Positions 36,261 to 45,259 of a stretch of DNA of 64,000 bases are shown piece by piece. This DNA is from G963665925 sp963676345 (lineage in GTDB: Bacteria > Bacillota > Clostridia > Peptostreptococcales > Acidaminobacteraceae): NCBI GenBank assembly GCA_963676345.2, contig CAXXTS010000001.1, positions 496,001 to 560,000 of the forward strand, written 5' to 3'. A program made the position numbers and the translations under genes. Numbering within the stretch: the first letter of the stretch is position 1; every line of letters starts with the position of its first letter. The notes below the pieces were generated by a model. That model was not told where the DNA came from and made no database searches. It saw only the letters and a program-made list of their open reading frames with translations.

Positions 36261-36848
36261 TTATGCATTTCCTTTATCCGGTAAGTTGCGCTCTGTTCCA
36301 AACCATACCCTATCAAAATTATCTTCTACATAGCGTGAAAGTGTATAGATCAAATCCGAAAGTCTGTTGACATAAATCAGGACTTGTTCATTGATTTCTT
36401 CAGTATGAATCAGCGTGACAATGTGTCTTTCAGCTCTTCTACAAATAGTCCGCGCCAAATGCAGATATGCACTTGCTAAGTTATCTCCAGGAATAATGAA
36501 ATAATCTGGCGTGTCAAAAAACTGAAGGTAATAATCAATTGTATTTTCCAGAAACTCAACATCTGATGCTTCAATTTCAGTAATTAAAATACTTGTGTCT
36601 TCCGTGGCGAGTTCTGCTCCAACATCAAAGAGTTTTCGCTGAATACCATGAATCAAATCTTGAATTTTCTCGTCATCAATATAGTGTTTCGCAATGCCTA
36701 GCGCACTGTTGAGTTCATCTATCGTTCCATAAGCTTCAACTCGAATATCATCTTTATAAACATTGGTAGTATCATAAAGGCTTGTCTTACCTTTATCACC
36801 TGTGCGTGTGTAAACTACCATTTCTTCAGGCTTTCTTGTATCTTTCAT
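36261..36848 (-). CDS. cob(I)yrinic acid a,c-diamide adenosyltransferase, PduO type
   Basis: ATP:corrinoid adenosyltransferase of 195 residues that makes adenosylcobalamin. The N-terminal nucleotide-binding motif VVYTRTGDKGKTSLYD, the RVEAYGTIDELNSALG segment and ARTICRRAERHIV are the PduO hallmarks. No other cobalamin gene is nearby, so it probably activates salvaged cobalamin for dependent enzymes elsewhere. It ends near the sfsA start region and shares its strand. Confidence 0.93.
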   Translation of the reverse strand: MKDTRKPEEMVVYTRTGDKGKTSLYDTTNVYKDDIRVEAYGTIDELNSALGIAKHYIDDEKIQDLIHGIQRKLFDVGAELATEDTSILITEIEASDVEFLENTIDYYLQFFDTPDYFIIPGDNLASAYLHLARTICRRAERHIVTLIHTEEINEQVLIYVNRLSDLIYTLSRYVEDNFDRVWFGTERNLPDKGNA

Positions 36849-36874
36849 ATTATGCCTCCATATCTATTGCTCAG

Positions 36875-37579
36875 TTATCTGTAGTCTTCTAAGAGCGCTG
36901 GAACCCGACTGACGATTTCAATCGTATCCAGAGTAAGGTCACATGCATAGGCCAATACTTCAACGCCCTGTTTGGATACCTCAAGCAAGGTTCTTGAAAA
37001 CTCAGGATCAAGCGCCCAATTTGGACGCATGGCCTCAGCACTATTAAATTGAAGTACAAAAACAACAATACCTCTATACCCTTGTCTTACAGCGTCTCTG
37101 AGCTCATTCAGATGTTTCACGCCCCTTTTGGTAGGTGCGCCAGGAAAATGACCTTCATTTTCTATTTCTAGAGTTACCCCTTTGACTTCCATATATACCG
37201 TTTTCCCAGAAGAATCTATCAGCTTAAAGTCAAATCTTGAGTTTTGAAAAGTCTTCTCGCGCTCCATAGACTGAAGGTTAGCCACTTCTGAAATGACATT
37301 GTGCGTAAGGGCTTCTTCAACCAGATCATTAGGCAACTGTGAATCTACAGAGAACCATGCACCTTCTTTTTCCATAAGTCGCAGGGAGTATTTGGTTTTT
37401 CTGTTTTTATCATCATGGTAGCTTACAGCAACACGTGTGCCTTCAACCGTAAGCTCTGAAAGTCTGCTGGTGTTGGGTACATGCGCCATAACACGCTGTC
37501 CGTCTACCATTACCTCAGCAAGAAATCGATTGGGCCGCCTGATGAATTTTCCTAATATCAAACTTTTTTTATATTGCAT
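36875..37579 (-). CDS. sfsA: SfsA family protein (DNA/RNA nuclease, sugar fermentation stimulation homologue)
   Basis: A 234-residue protein of the SfsA family. RRPNRFLAEVMVDGQRVMAHVPNTSRLSEL forms the N-terminal OB-like part (given here in family-typical order), and the C-terminal nuclease-like core shows DFKLIDSSGKTVYMEVKGVT, HFPGAPTKRGVKHLNEL and IVVFVLQF. Family members bind DNA and some show nuclease activity; the cellular role is unsettled. It lies 26 bases upstream of the adenosyltransferase gene. Confidence 0.93.
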   Translation of the reverse strand: MQYKKSLILGKFIRRPNRFLAEVMVDGQRVMAHVPNTSRLSELTVEGTRVAVSYHDDKNRKTKYSLRLMEKEGAWFSVDSQLPNDLVEEALTHNVISEVANLQSMEREKTFQNSRFDFKLIDSSGKTVYMEVKGVTLEIENEGHFPGAPTKRGVKHLNELRDAVRQGYRGIVVFVLQFNSAEAMRPNWALDPEFSRTLLEVSKQGVEVLAYACDLTLDTIEIVSRVPALLEDYR

Positions 37580-37769
37580 AGCATACCCTTTCAGTGTATA
37601 TTGACATTATACCACATTGGTGCTAGAATAAACTTGTAATCATTACACTATTATTATACTTTTAAATTGAACTTTGTCACGACTTTTTTTCAAGCTAGAT
37701 TGGCGAGAGACGTGGGTGGCAGCGCTTCGTTTTTCAATTAAAGGGTATAGATGACGAAAGGAGGTCAAT

Positions 37770-38198
37770 ATGCATCGTAAAGAAATTGATATCCCAACTT
37801 ATTTGACAGAGCACGGCATCAAAGCGTCATATCAACGTATACGCATTCTTAAGTATTTTCAAGAGCACATGACGCATCCTACTGTGAACGACATTTACGA
37901 AGAACTCCTTGCGGAGATTCCTACCCTATCAAAAACAACTGTGTACAATACTCTGAATCTTTTTGTTGAAAAAAATATTCTAGATGTCATTTTGATTGAA
38001 GAAAATGAAGCCCGATATGATTGGGCAATGCAAACTCACGGACATTTTAAATGTGTGAAATGCGGTCAGGTATTTGACCTCGAAGTGAATCTAGATGCAT
38101 CTAGCATTCCGGGACTTGGAGGATATGAAATCAAAGAACAGCATGTTTACATTAAGGGTGTATGTCTGAAGTGTCAAAATTCTGACACGGTCCACTAA
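37770..38198 (+). CDS. perR: Fur family repressor, PerR type
   Basis: Metal-dependent repressor of 142 residues. The winged helix spans residues 1-80 (THPTVNDIYEELL, LSKTTVYNTLNLF). The regulatory metal site is consistent with PerR: His in MTHPTV, RYDWA, THGHF and the Asp in CGQVFDLEV where PerR has Asp104. Two CxxC pairs (CVKCG and CLKCQ) bind structural zinc. It likely senses peroxide through metal-catalysed oxidation. AGGAGG precedes the ATG, and the gene is divergent from sfsA. Confidence 0.85.
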   Translation: MHRKEIDIPTYLTEHGIKASYQRIRILKYFQEHMTHPTVNDIYEELLAEIPTLSKTTVYNTLNLFVEKNILDVILIEENEARYDWAMQTHGHFKCVKCGQVFDLEVNLDASSIPGLGGYEIKEQHVYIKGVCLKCQNSDTVH

Positions 38199-38211
38199 CT
38201 GGGAGAATAAT

Positions 38212-38252
38212 AAAGCTTCAGTCTTTGAAATTACAGGACTGAAGCTTTTTTT
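38212..38252 (+). terminator. perR terminator
   Basis: AAAGCTTCAGTC (38212-38223) pairs with GACTGAAGCTTT (38237-38248), followed by T residues. Confidence 0.9.
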
Positions 38253-38367
38253 AACAAAATAAACTGCAGTTGTCCAACGAGTGCACTGTCATCATTTTCC
38301 GAGAAGCTGGGGATAATACTGCATTATATAGCTAAGTTCTTCTGTTTTACTCATCCAGCTGCCTAAA

Positions 38368-38880
38368 TTATACCAAATGCTTTTCCATATAATAAGAGGG
38401 CCCAAAGTCAGGATCATCAATGGTCTCAACCTGTGTATACCCACTTGCATCATAAAACGCTTTCGCAGTAAGGCTTGCATTTAAATGAAGGCTTCTTATT
38501 CCCATGTCATACGCATATGCTTCCAGTACTTGTAGAAGCAGACGTCCATATCCTTTTCCCTGAGCCTTTTCAGAAACGAAAAGTGCCTGCACTTCACTTT
38601 TACATAGTGATATTGTGCCAAGTGCCAGCTTATCTGGTGCACCATCACCAGTCATTTGTAATATCCATGTTGTTTTCTGATCCATTTTCTCACGTATATT
38701 TTCAGCGCTGTAATAAGATTTCATAAACGCGATGACATGACTGGAATAGTCCTGAGCATTTGATTTTTCAAGCACACCCTGAATGAGGCTTGCAAGAAGC
38801 GTATCATCTACCTTAGAAGCCACTTTTAATGTGAATCCATTTGCTTGTATATTTGAAACTATATTATTGTATCTCTTCAT
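38368..38880 (-). CDS. GNAT family N-acetyltransferase
   Basis: Predicted acetyltransferase of 170 residues. The fold is visible: LALGTISLCKSEVQALFVSEK, then the acetyl-CoA loop QGKGYGRLLLQVLEAYA (Q-x-x-G-x-G), then LHLNASLTAKAFYDASGYTQVE. The substrate is unknown. A GGGG ribosome site lies before the ATG. Confidence 0.85.
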   Translation of the reverse strand: MKRYNNIVSNIQANGFTLKVASKVDDTLLASLIQGVLEKSNAQDYSSHVIAFMKSYYSAENIREKMDQKTTWILQMTGDGAPDKLALGTISLCKSEVQALFVSEKAQGKGYGRLLLQVLEAYAYDMGIRSLHLNASLTAKAFYDASGYTQVETIDDPDFGPSYYMEKHLV

Positions 38881-39001
38881 GTTAAGAGCCCCATTCTCAA
38901 TTTACACCTTTACCAATCATCTAGACACTGTTTTTTAATCATCTGATGCTTTTTTAATTATATCAATTTTCAAGTAAAAATCCCGTTCTCTTTACAATAA
39001 A

Positions 39002-39044
39002 AAAGTGAAGCTTGGCGGACATTTTGCACTATGCCGCTTCACTT
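39002..39044 (-). terminator. terminator of the ATPase gene
   Basis: AAGTGAAGC (39003-39011) pairs with GCTTCACTT (39036-39044) with an inner GGC/GCC. The minus strand runs into T residues. Confidence 0.75.
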
Positions 39045-39110
39045 CACTCTGTTAATTTCATGAATATGCTGATTTTATCTCAAGTCTTAATTATAATAAC
39101 TTGCATTAGC

Positions 39111-39683
39111 CTAGGCTTGGGCTTCAATACTCTCAAACCCAAGTTGATTCATAATTTCTGCTGCACGTTCTTTTGTGCTGCCCGAAACAACCCTGTATTT
39201 AATATTCTCAGACTCTAAGAAGGTCAAAATGGCTTTATCGACTGCTTTTGCAATTTCTTCATCTTGCCAACGCACACCATCTTGCTCATAGCCAAATTCT
39301 CTTGGCAAATAAATGATTTCATCATATCTTTCAATATCTTCCAGCGCCAAAATATACAAGTCCTTCAGGATTTCAATTTCCTTTTGAGAACGCTTTTTGT
39401 CTCCCAGCATAAATCGGCCATATATGTAAGGTACAAAGGTGGCATAGTCTGTAAGTGCATAGTCAAATCCACTCAACTTGTCTTCAATTCTTTTTTGACC
39501 CAAGTAAATACCATACTGTTCTGAAATGGATTCAATCATCCCTTTATCCCGCAGATAATCTGTAGAATACTCAAATGCATACCCTACATCAAGTCCCATA
39601 ATTTTCATATCTACATAAAGTTGTTGAATCAGAGTTGTTTTCCCGCATCTTGGCCCACCAAGAACTGCTATACGCGTAGTCAT
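39111..39683 (-). CDS. P-loop ATPase of AAA_28/NadR-like type
   Basis: A 190-residue nucleotide-binding protein. Walker A is GGPRCGKTTLIQQL near the N-terminus; EYSTDYLRDKG, LTDYATFVPYIYGRF and EIIYLPREFGYEQDGVRWQD follow. The pattern resembles AAA_28 proteins and the NadR ribosylnicotinamide-kinase domain, which share a deoxynucleoside-kinase-like layout, but no NAD partner gene is near and the substrate stays open. The ATG at 39683 follows GGAG; the upstream in-frame start has no ribosome site. Confidence 0.75.
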   Translation of the reverse strand: MTTRIAVLGGPRCGKTTLIQQLYVDMKIMGLDVGYAFEYSTDYLRDKGMIESISEQYGIYLGQKRIEDKLSGFDYALTDYATFVPYIYGRFMLGDKKRSQKEIEILKDLYILALEDIERYDEIIYLPREFGYEQDGVRWQDEEIAKAVDKAILTFLESENIKYRVVSGSTKERAAEIMNQLGFESIEAQA

Positions 39684-40172
39684 TATTTTCACTCCATCTT
39701 TTTATTTAATCTGAGTCACCATTCGCTCACACTGGCTTGAGGCTCTTAACCGAGCCTGTAACAAAGTAGAAAACGTAAATTTTCACTCAAATTTTAAAGC
39801 TTAGTCGCTTAGTCTTCTTAAATTCATCGGCAAAGTCCAGTATAATATTATCCTGTTCAAAAATCAAGAACTGCTTTCCCTTGGTGCTTGCATGTTTATC
39901 TTAAGCGGTTCCGTGAAGTATACCCATATAAATCCAATCAATTTATTTTGCGTTGTCTATATCATGTTTGTGATTTCATTATAACTGCAATCAATAACTG
40001 CAATCAGAAACACGATACACTAAAGAAGCTCAAATGGATTTATTCTCCATAAGAGCTTCATATTAATTGCACATTTATAGTTTAACCTGTTTCTTCTATT
40101 ATATGTTATAAATGCCCTTGACCTTAACCCAATGTATTAGCTGTACAAATACGGCCTATATGATAGAGAAAC
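39684..40172. other. gene-free region upstream of the ATPase gene
   Basis: I find no convincing gene. It holds a tandem 13-mer ATAACTGCAATCA near 39985-40009 and the inverted repeat GAAGCTC-aaATGGA (40025-40059). That repeat may end the leucine operon transcript, since it lies about 110 bases past leuB, but its T run is weak. Confidence 0.4.
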
Positions 40173-41246
40173 TTACAGCTGCTCAATACGATCAATAACA
40201 GCCTTTGTGATTTCTTCAGTTGAAGCAATACTCTCTCCTTCGTTTGCAATATCAGCCGTACGCATACCGCTTTCAAGCACTTGAGCAACAGCCTTTTCCA
40301 TTGCATCAGCAATTGTATCGTGCTGACCAGTATATCTGATAAGCATTGCTGCTGAAAGAATCGTGGCAATCGGATTGGCTTTACCCTGACCAGCAATTTC
40401 TGGTGCTGAGCCATGTACTGGTTCATAAAGACCAATACGATCTGCGCCTAAACTTGCTGAAGGGAGAAGTCCAATAGAGCCGGTAATTGCACCCGCTTCA
40501 TCCGAGAGAATATCACCAAACATATTTGCAGTTAAGATAACATCAAACTGTGACGGATCAATAATCAGCTGCATAGCTGCATTATCAACATACATATGAT
40601 TCACTTCTACATCTGGATAGTCCTTCGCAATACGATTGACGACTTCTCTCCACATGCGCGAACTTCTAAGTACGTTAGCCTTGTCAACACTTGTCAGTTT
40701 CTTATTTCTACCTCGAGCCGCCTCGAAACCAAGAACTGCAACGCGCTCAATTTCCTGCTCTGAATAGGCCTTTTCGTCGAATGCCATTTTCACACCCGAT
40801 CGCATTTTTTCACCCTTGTCTCCAAAATAAATACCACCTGTCAGTTCTCTGACAATATGCACATCGATACCGTTTTCTACGATATCTGTGCGAAGGGGTG
40901 AATTGGCACTCAAAGAAGCATATATTTTTGCAGGTCTAATATTGGCAAATGTACCAAGAGCCTTTCGAAGTTGAAGAAGTCCTGTTTCTGGTCTGATTTC
41001 CGGGGCTACACCATCCCATTTCGGACCGCCAACTGCGCCTAATAAGACTGCATCGGCACTTGTACAAAGGTTAATTGTATCTGCTGGCAGCGGTACACCT
41101 GACTTGTCTATTGCAGCACCGCCAATATCGCCATATTGAAATTCAAACGCTACACCGTACTTGTCAGCAACGGCTTTTGTAACGTCAACTGCTGCGCGTA
41201 CAACCTCTGGACCAATACCGTCTCCCGGTAAAACTGCAATTTTCAT
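40173..41246 (-). CDS. leuB: 3-isopropylmalate dehydrogenase
   Basis: NAD-dependent oxidative decarboxylation of 3-isopropylmalate in leucine synthesis. It has 357 residues. KIAVLPGDGIGPEVV starts the fold. The substrate-binding segments (ENGIDVHIVRELTGGIYFG; RSSRMWREVV; MYVDNAAMQLI) and the C-terminal NAD loop GLYEPVHGSAPEIAGQGKANP are intact. It is the last gene of leuA-leuC-leuD-leuB, with its start touching the leuD stop. Confidence 0.97.
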   Translation of the reverse strand: MKIAVLPGDGIGPEVVRAAVDVTKAVADKYGVAFEFQYGDIGGAAIDKSGVPLPADTINLCTSADAVLLGAVGGPKWDGVAPEIRPETGLLQLRKALGTFANIRPAKIYASLSANSPLRTDIVENGIDVHIVRELTGGIYFGDKGEKMRSGVKMAFDEKAYSEQEIERVAVLGFEAARGRNKKLTSVDKANVLRSSRMWREVVNRIAKDYPDVEVNHMYVDNAAMQLIIDPSQFDVILTANMFGDILSDEAGAITGSIGLLPSASLGADRIGLYEPVHGSAPEIAGQGKANPIATILSAAMLIRYTGQHDTIADAMEKAVAQVLESGMRTADIANEGESIASTEEITKAVIDRIEQL

Positions 41247-41734
41247 TATTTTTGCCCCCTCGACTTTAATCTGCTCAACAATCCGCCCTTTTCTACCATT
41301 TCAATCATAAATGGCGGCAACGGTTCTGCCTTATATGTTTTCTGAGTTGTTTCATTTTTAATGTCACCCGTTATAATGTCGACTTCAAACTGATCTCCCG
41401 CACTGGACTGGTCCACTGCTTCGGGGCAAATCATGATTGGCATGCCAATATTAAATGAATTTCTAAAGAATATACGTGCAAAAGACTTGGCTATAACACA
41501 CTGAACCCCTGCTGTTTTAATAGACAGCGGCGCATGCTCTCTTGACGAACCGCATCCAAAGTTTTCACCTGCTAAAATCACATCGCCCTTTTCAACACGC
41601 TCTGCAAATGTAGCATCAATATCTTCCATACAGTGCTCTGCAAGCTCCTGCGCTGATGATGTGTTTAAGTATCTGGCAGGTATGATGACGTCTGTATCGA
41701 TGTGGTCTCCGTATTTAAATGCCTTACCCATCAT
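41246..41734 (-). CDS. leuD: 3-isopropylmalate dehydratase small subunit
   Basis: Swivelling-domain subunit of isopropylmalate isomerase, 162 residues. KYGDHIDTDVIIPARYL and GENFGCGSSREHAPLSIK are the family signatures. It overlaps leuC by four bases and touches leuB, so all three are translationally coupled. Confidence 0.97.
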   Translation of the reverse strand: MMGKAFKYGDHIDTDVIIPARYLNTSSAQELAEHCMEDIDATFAERVEKGDVILAGENFGCGSSREHAPLSIKTAGVQCVIAKSFARIFFRNSFNIGMPIMICPEAVDQSSAGDQFEVDIITGDIKNETTQKTYKAEPLPPFMIEMVEKGGLLSRLKSRGQK

Positions 41735-42993
41735 TTAACCTCCTTTGGATGTGCTATCTTTCCAGTAACTGCCGATGCTGCTGCGACTGCTGGACTTGCC
41801 AAGTAAACTTCTGATTCAGGGTGTCCCATTCTGCCGACAAAGTTTCTATTTGTCGTTGCAACAGCGCGTTCACCCTTTGCTAGAATACCCATGTGTCCAC
41901 CTAGGCACGGCCCACAGGTTGGCGTACTTACCACGGCACCTGCCTTTACAAAAGTTTGAACAAGGCCTTCTTCAATGGCTTGCAGATAAATATTTTGTGT
42001 CCCCGGAATAATAATAGTACGTACACCTGTTTTAACAGGATGGTCTTTAAAGATTTCGGCTGCTGCCCTTAAGTCTTCAATGCGTCCATTCGTACATGAA
42101 CCGATAACAACCTGATCAATTTCGATTTCAGGAATTTGGTCAAATGTGCGTGTATTAGAGGGAAGACTTGGAAAAGCAACCACAGGTTCTATTTCTGAAA
42201 GGTCAATTTCGATGACTTGTTCATAAACAGCATCTGCATCCGAACTGTATACAGTACTTGCTCTGCGCCCTCTATTTTCAACATATGCTTTAGTAAGCTC
42301 GTCTACTTCAAAAATGCCATTTTTAGCACCTGCTTCAATGGCCATATTTGCCATTGAAAAACGGTCGTCCATCGATAGGTTTGAAAGTCCTGCACCTGTA
42401 AACTCCATAGACTTGTATCTGGCACCATCTACACCAATTTTACCAATAATATGAAGAATGACATCTTTACCGCTGACCCACTTGCCAAGCTCACCAGAGA
42501 GTTCAAACTTAATGGCTTCAGGTACCCTAAACCATGTTTTACCCGAGGCCATACCCGCTGCCATGTCTGTTGAACCAACACCCGTTGAGAATGCGCCCAG
42601 CGCGCCATACGTACATGTATGTGAATCAGCACCGATAACAGCATCGCCAGGTACCACGAGTCCCTGCTCTGGCAATAGACAATGTTCAATACCCATTTGG
42701 CCCACTTCAAAGTAGTTTTCAATAGACTGTGTCTTAACAAACTCACGTACCATCTGACACTGCTGAGCTGTTTTTATATCTTTATTCGGTGTAAAGTGGT
42801 CTGGTACGATAACAATTTTACTTTGGTCATGTACCATTTCAAGTCCGTGTTTTTTCATTTCATCTATTGCAACAGGTGTTGTAATATCATTTCCCAGTAC
42901 AACATCAAGTTCAATTTCTACGTATTGCCCTGCCTTAACCTCTTCAAGCCCGGCCTTCGATGCTAAAATCTTCTGTGTCATAGTCATCCCCAT
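41731..42993 (-). CDS. leuC: 3-isopropylmalate dehydratase large subunit
   Basis: Iron-sulfur subunit (420 residues) of isopropylmalate isomerase. The [4Fe-4S] ligand cysteines lie in VIGSCTNGRIEDL and TPTCGPCLGGHMG. GADSHTCTYGALGAFSTGVGS is the substrate-binding segment. The ATG at 42993, nine bases after AGGAGG, is preferred; the start lies about 50 bases inside the end of leuA. The length fits the short, bacterial-archaeal LeuC type. Confidence 0.95.
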   Translation of the reverse strand: MGMTMTQKILASKAGLEEVKAGQYVEIELDVVLGNDITTPVAIDEMKKHGLEMVHDQSKIVIVPDHFTPNKDIKTAQQCQMVREFVKTQSIENYFEVGQMGIEHCLLPEQGLVVPGDAVIGADSHTCTYGALGAFSTGVGSTDMAAGMASGKTWFRVPEAIKFELSGELGKWVSGKDVILHIIGKIGVDGARYKSMEFTGAGLSNLSMDDRFSMANMAIEAGAKNGIFEVDELTKAYVENRGRRASTVYSSDADAVYEQVIEIDLSEIEPVVAFPSLPSNTRTFDQIPEIEIDQVVIGSCTNGRIEDLRAAAEIFKDHPVKTGVRTIIIPGTQNIYLQAIEEGLVQTFVKAGAVVSTPTCGPCLGGHMGILAKGERAVATTNRNFVGRMGHPESEVYLASPAVAAASAVTGKIAHPKEVK

Positions 42994-44515
42994 TGGACTT
43001 GCCCTCCTTCTCTTCTGATATACTTTGATTAATTGCGTCAATGAATGCTTCTATACTTGACTCAAGTATGTCTGTGCTGATGCCTCTGCCTCTATATGTC
43101 TTACCGCCAATTTCAACAACGACTGATGCTTCACCTTGGGCATCTTCCCCTTCAGTTATAGCATGTAGCTGGTAGTCAATCAGACGTGTTTCCATGTTCA
43201 TGATGTTTTCAACTGCAGAGAATGCTGCATCGACTGGACCATCACCCTTGGATGCTTCTTCGACATGTTCCTTGTGCCTAATCAGGCGAACCAGCGCTGT
43301 TGATGTCATACCCAGACCCTGGCTTATCATAAAGGATTCCAACTTGATGTGATCTGGATCAGATTCTCTTTCTCCAATAATAAGCGCTTCAATATCTCTG
43401 TCATAAATTGTCTTCTTAGCATCTGCTAGGGCCTTAAATTTACCGAATAGATCGTCAATTTTTTCTTTCGGGAACTCATAGCCCAGTGTCTTCAGCCTAT
43501 CAACAAAAGCATGTCTGCCTGAGTGTTTGCCAAGCACCATTTTTGTATCTTTAAGACCTACAGATTCAGGTGTCATAATTTCATAAGTGCTTCTATTTGC
43601 TAGCATACCGTGCTGGTGAATGCCTGATTCATGGGCAAATGCATTTGCACCTACAATTGCTTTATTCGGTTGAACATACACCCCTGTAATACTTGAAAGC
43701 AATTGGCTGGAACGCATAATTTCTTCTGTCTTTATACCTGTTTCAATGTCCATCTGATTCTTGCGTGTATGCAGTGCCATAACCACTTCTTCAAGTGCGG
43801 CATTACCTGCACGTTCACCAATACCATTTATTGTACATTCAAGCTGTGTAACGCCAACTTCTGCTGCTGCCAGCGTGTTTGCAACCGCAAGACCCAGGTC
43901 ATTATGGCAGTGTACAGACCATTCAGCTTTATGATCATATTTCATGTTTGCTCGGACTTGTTTGATAAACTCTGCAAATTCACTTGGAATTGCGTAGCCC
44001 ACTGTGTCGGGTAAGTTCAGTACGGTTGCACCCGCTTCAATAACTGCATCAAAGATATGGGATAAGAACTCCGGATTACTTCGCGTACCGTCTTCAGCTG
44101 AGAATTCAATGTCAAAACACTTTGATTTTGCATACTTGACTGCTTCAACAGCTTGTTTAACCACTGCGTCAGGTGCCATTTTCAACTTATGTTCCATATG
44201 AATGTCACTCGTTGCGATAAATGTGTGAATTCTCGGTTTTTCAGAAAACTTAACCGCTTCATAAGCCCTATCGATATCTTTTTCAAGCGCTCTTGCAAGA
44301 CTTGCAACAGATGCATTCTTAATTGTTTGAGCGATTGTCTTTACAGATTCAAAATCACCAGGAGAAGCAATTGCAAATCCTGCTTCGATGATATCTACAC
44401 CCAGTCTCTCTAGCTGCTTTGCCATTTGTATCTTTTCACTAAGTCTCATGCTGCAGCCTGGTGACTGCTCGCCATCTCTTAAAGTCGTATCAAATATTTT
44501 AATTCGTTTTGACAT
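42944..44515 (-). CDS. leuA: 2-isopropylmalate synthase
   Basis: Committed step of leucine synthesis: condenses acetyl-CoA with 2-oxoisovalerate. It has 523 residues, giving both the TIM-barrel domain (IFDTTLRDGEQSPGCSM at the start, HCHNDLGLAVANTLAA with metal ligands) and the C-terminal regulatory domain for leucine feedback. It is first in the operon, behind a T-box leader. The ribosome site merges with the start (GGGGAGT before ATG). Confidence 0.96.
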   Translation of the reverse strand: MSKRIKIFDTTLRDGEQSPGCSMRLSEKIQMAKQLERLGVDIIEAGFAIASPGDFESVKTIAQTIKNASVASLARALEKDIDRAYEAVKFSEKPRIHTFIATSDIHMEHKLKMAPDAVVKQAVEAVKYAKSKCFDIEFSAEDGTRSNPEFLSHIFDAVIEAGATVLNLPDTVGYAIPSEFAEFIKQVRANMKYDHKAEWSVHCHNDLGLAVANTLAAAEVGVTQLECTINGIGERAGNAALEEVVMALHTRKNQMDIETGIKTEEIMRSSQLLSSITGVYVQPNKAIVGANAFAHESGIHQHGMLANRSTYEIMTPESVGLKDTKMVLGKHSGRHAFVDRLKTLGYEFPKEKIDDLFGKFKALADAKKTIYDRDIEALIIGERESDPDHIKLESFMISQGLGMTSTALVRLIRHKEHVEEASKGDGPVDAAFSAVENIMNMETRLIDYQLHAITEGEDAQGEASVVVEIGGKTYRGRGISTDILESSIEAFIDAINQSISEEKEGKSNGDDYDTEDFSIEGRA

Positions 44516-44694
44516 ACTCCCCGCCGCCTTTCATACCTCGATTCATAACCAATTACTCATTTATCTGTTATCTGTCTATTTTTCTGATTCTTCCGTCTAT
44601 TTTTCTTGTAATCATTTTTCTATGGTTTCATTTCCCAGTGAACAAAACGTCCGGACATTTTGCTAAACGGGTGCAACCAATGCACATTTGTGCA

Positions 44695-44993
44695 TTAAAA
44701 AAACCTCGTCCTTATAAATATTAAGGACGAGGTTATAGTTCCCGCGGTACCACCTTAAGTTATCCATAGCAATGCTATGAATCTCTCGGTACACTCCACT
44801 TCGGAAGTGCAGGCCGATAATGAGGCCATCCATACAACCTTACTAAAATTCAGGTTGTCTGCTCCGGAATGAGTAGACTGCTGCGTGCTCGACCGGTTCT
44901 CACCAACCACCGGCTCTCTGAACTCAACAACTGCAACGGTCGCGTTCCATCACTGCGTTTGCGATATCGTTTTTACTTACGATGTTGAGAGTA
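44695..44993 (-). ncRNA. T-box leader of the leu operon
   Basis: tRNA-sensing transcription control. The minus strand carries the T-box core GGTGGTACCGCGGGAACT (44754-44737). The terminator has a 13-bp stem (44702-44714 with 44722-44734) and a U run. Upstream lies a stem I region with the AGAGAG and GGTGAGAACCGG elements. The likely specifier codon is CTC (44873-44871), which fits leucine. Uncharged leucine tRNA should favour the antiterminator and expression of leuACDB. The spacer to leuA (44516-44694) holds an AATGCACA/TGTGCATT hairpin and nothing else I can support. Confidence 0.93.
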
Positions 44994-45022
44994 ATTCTAG
45001 CAGAGTATTTATGACCCGTCAA
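44994..45022 (-). promoter_or_regulatory. promoter of the T-box leu operon
   Basis: Minus-strand TTGACG (45022-45017), 17-base spacer and TAGAAT (44999-44994). Confidence 0.75.
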
Positions 45023-45128
45023 CCGTATTTGTTAAAAAAAATTAAAAATTTATGAAATCCATAATTCTCTTGAAGCCTGCCACTTTTTTGAGTAGTCAAC
45101 TATGCGTTTAAGTTAGGGGCCCTAAAAA

Positions 45129-45154
45129 ATATTGTACAAATTTTTATACAATAT
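45129..45154. promoter_or_regulatory. inverted repeat upstream of the ilvB promoter
   Basis: ATATTGTA (45129-45136) and TACAATAT (45147-45154) around a ten-base centre, ending three bases before the -35 box. A second interrupted palindrome, TTAGGG-G-CCCTAA, lies nearby at about 45112-45124. Both could be operators for the ilv genes; the factor is unknown. Confidence 0.45.
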
Positions 45155-45157
45155 AGA

Positions 45158-45187
45158 TTGACGAGTGTATTTTTATTCTGCTACAAT
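45158..45187 (+). promoter_or_regulatory. promoter of ilvB-ilvN
   Basis: TTGACG (45158-45163), 18-base spacer and TACAAT (45182-45187). It shares the -35 sequence of the divergent leu promoter. Confidence 0.65.
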
Positions 45188-45259
45188 GAGTGTTAAAATA
45201 TTCTAATATTTCACAGTCTCCCACTTCGGGGGAACTTCACGAAAGGAGGACATGATGAC

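Noticed and set aside
40124..40435. A 103-codon minus-strand ORF at the leuB end
   Set aside because: Out of frame within leuB; leuB itself is intact.
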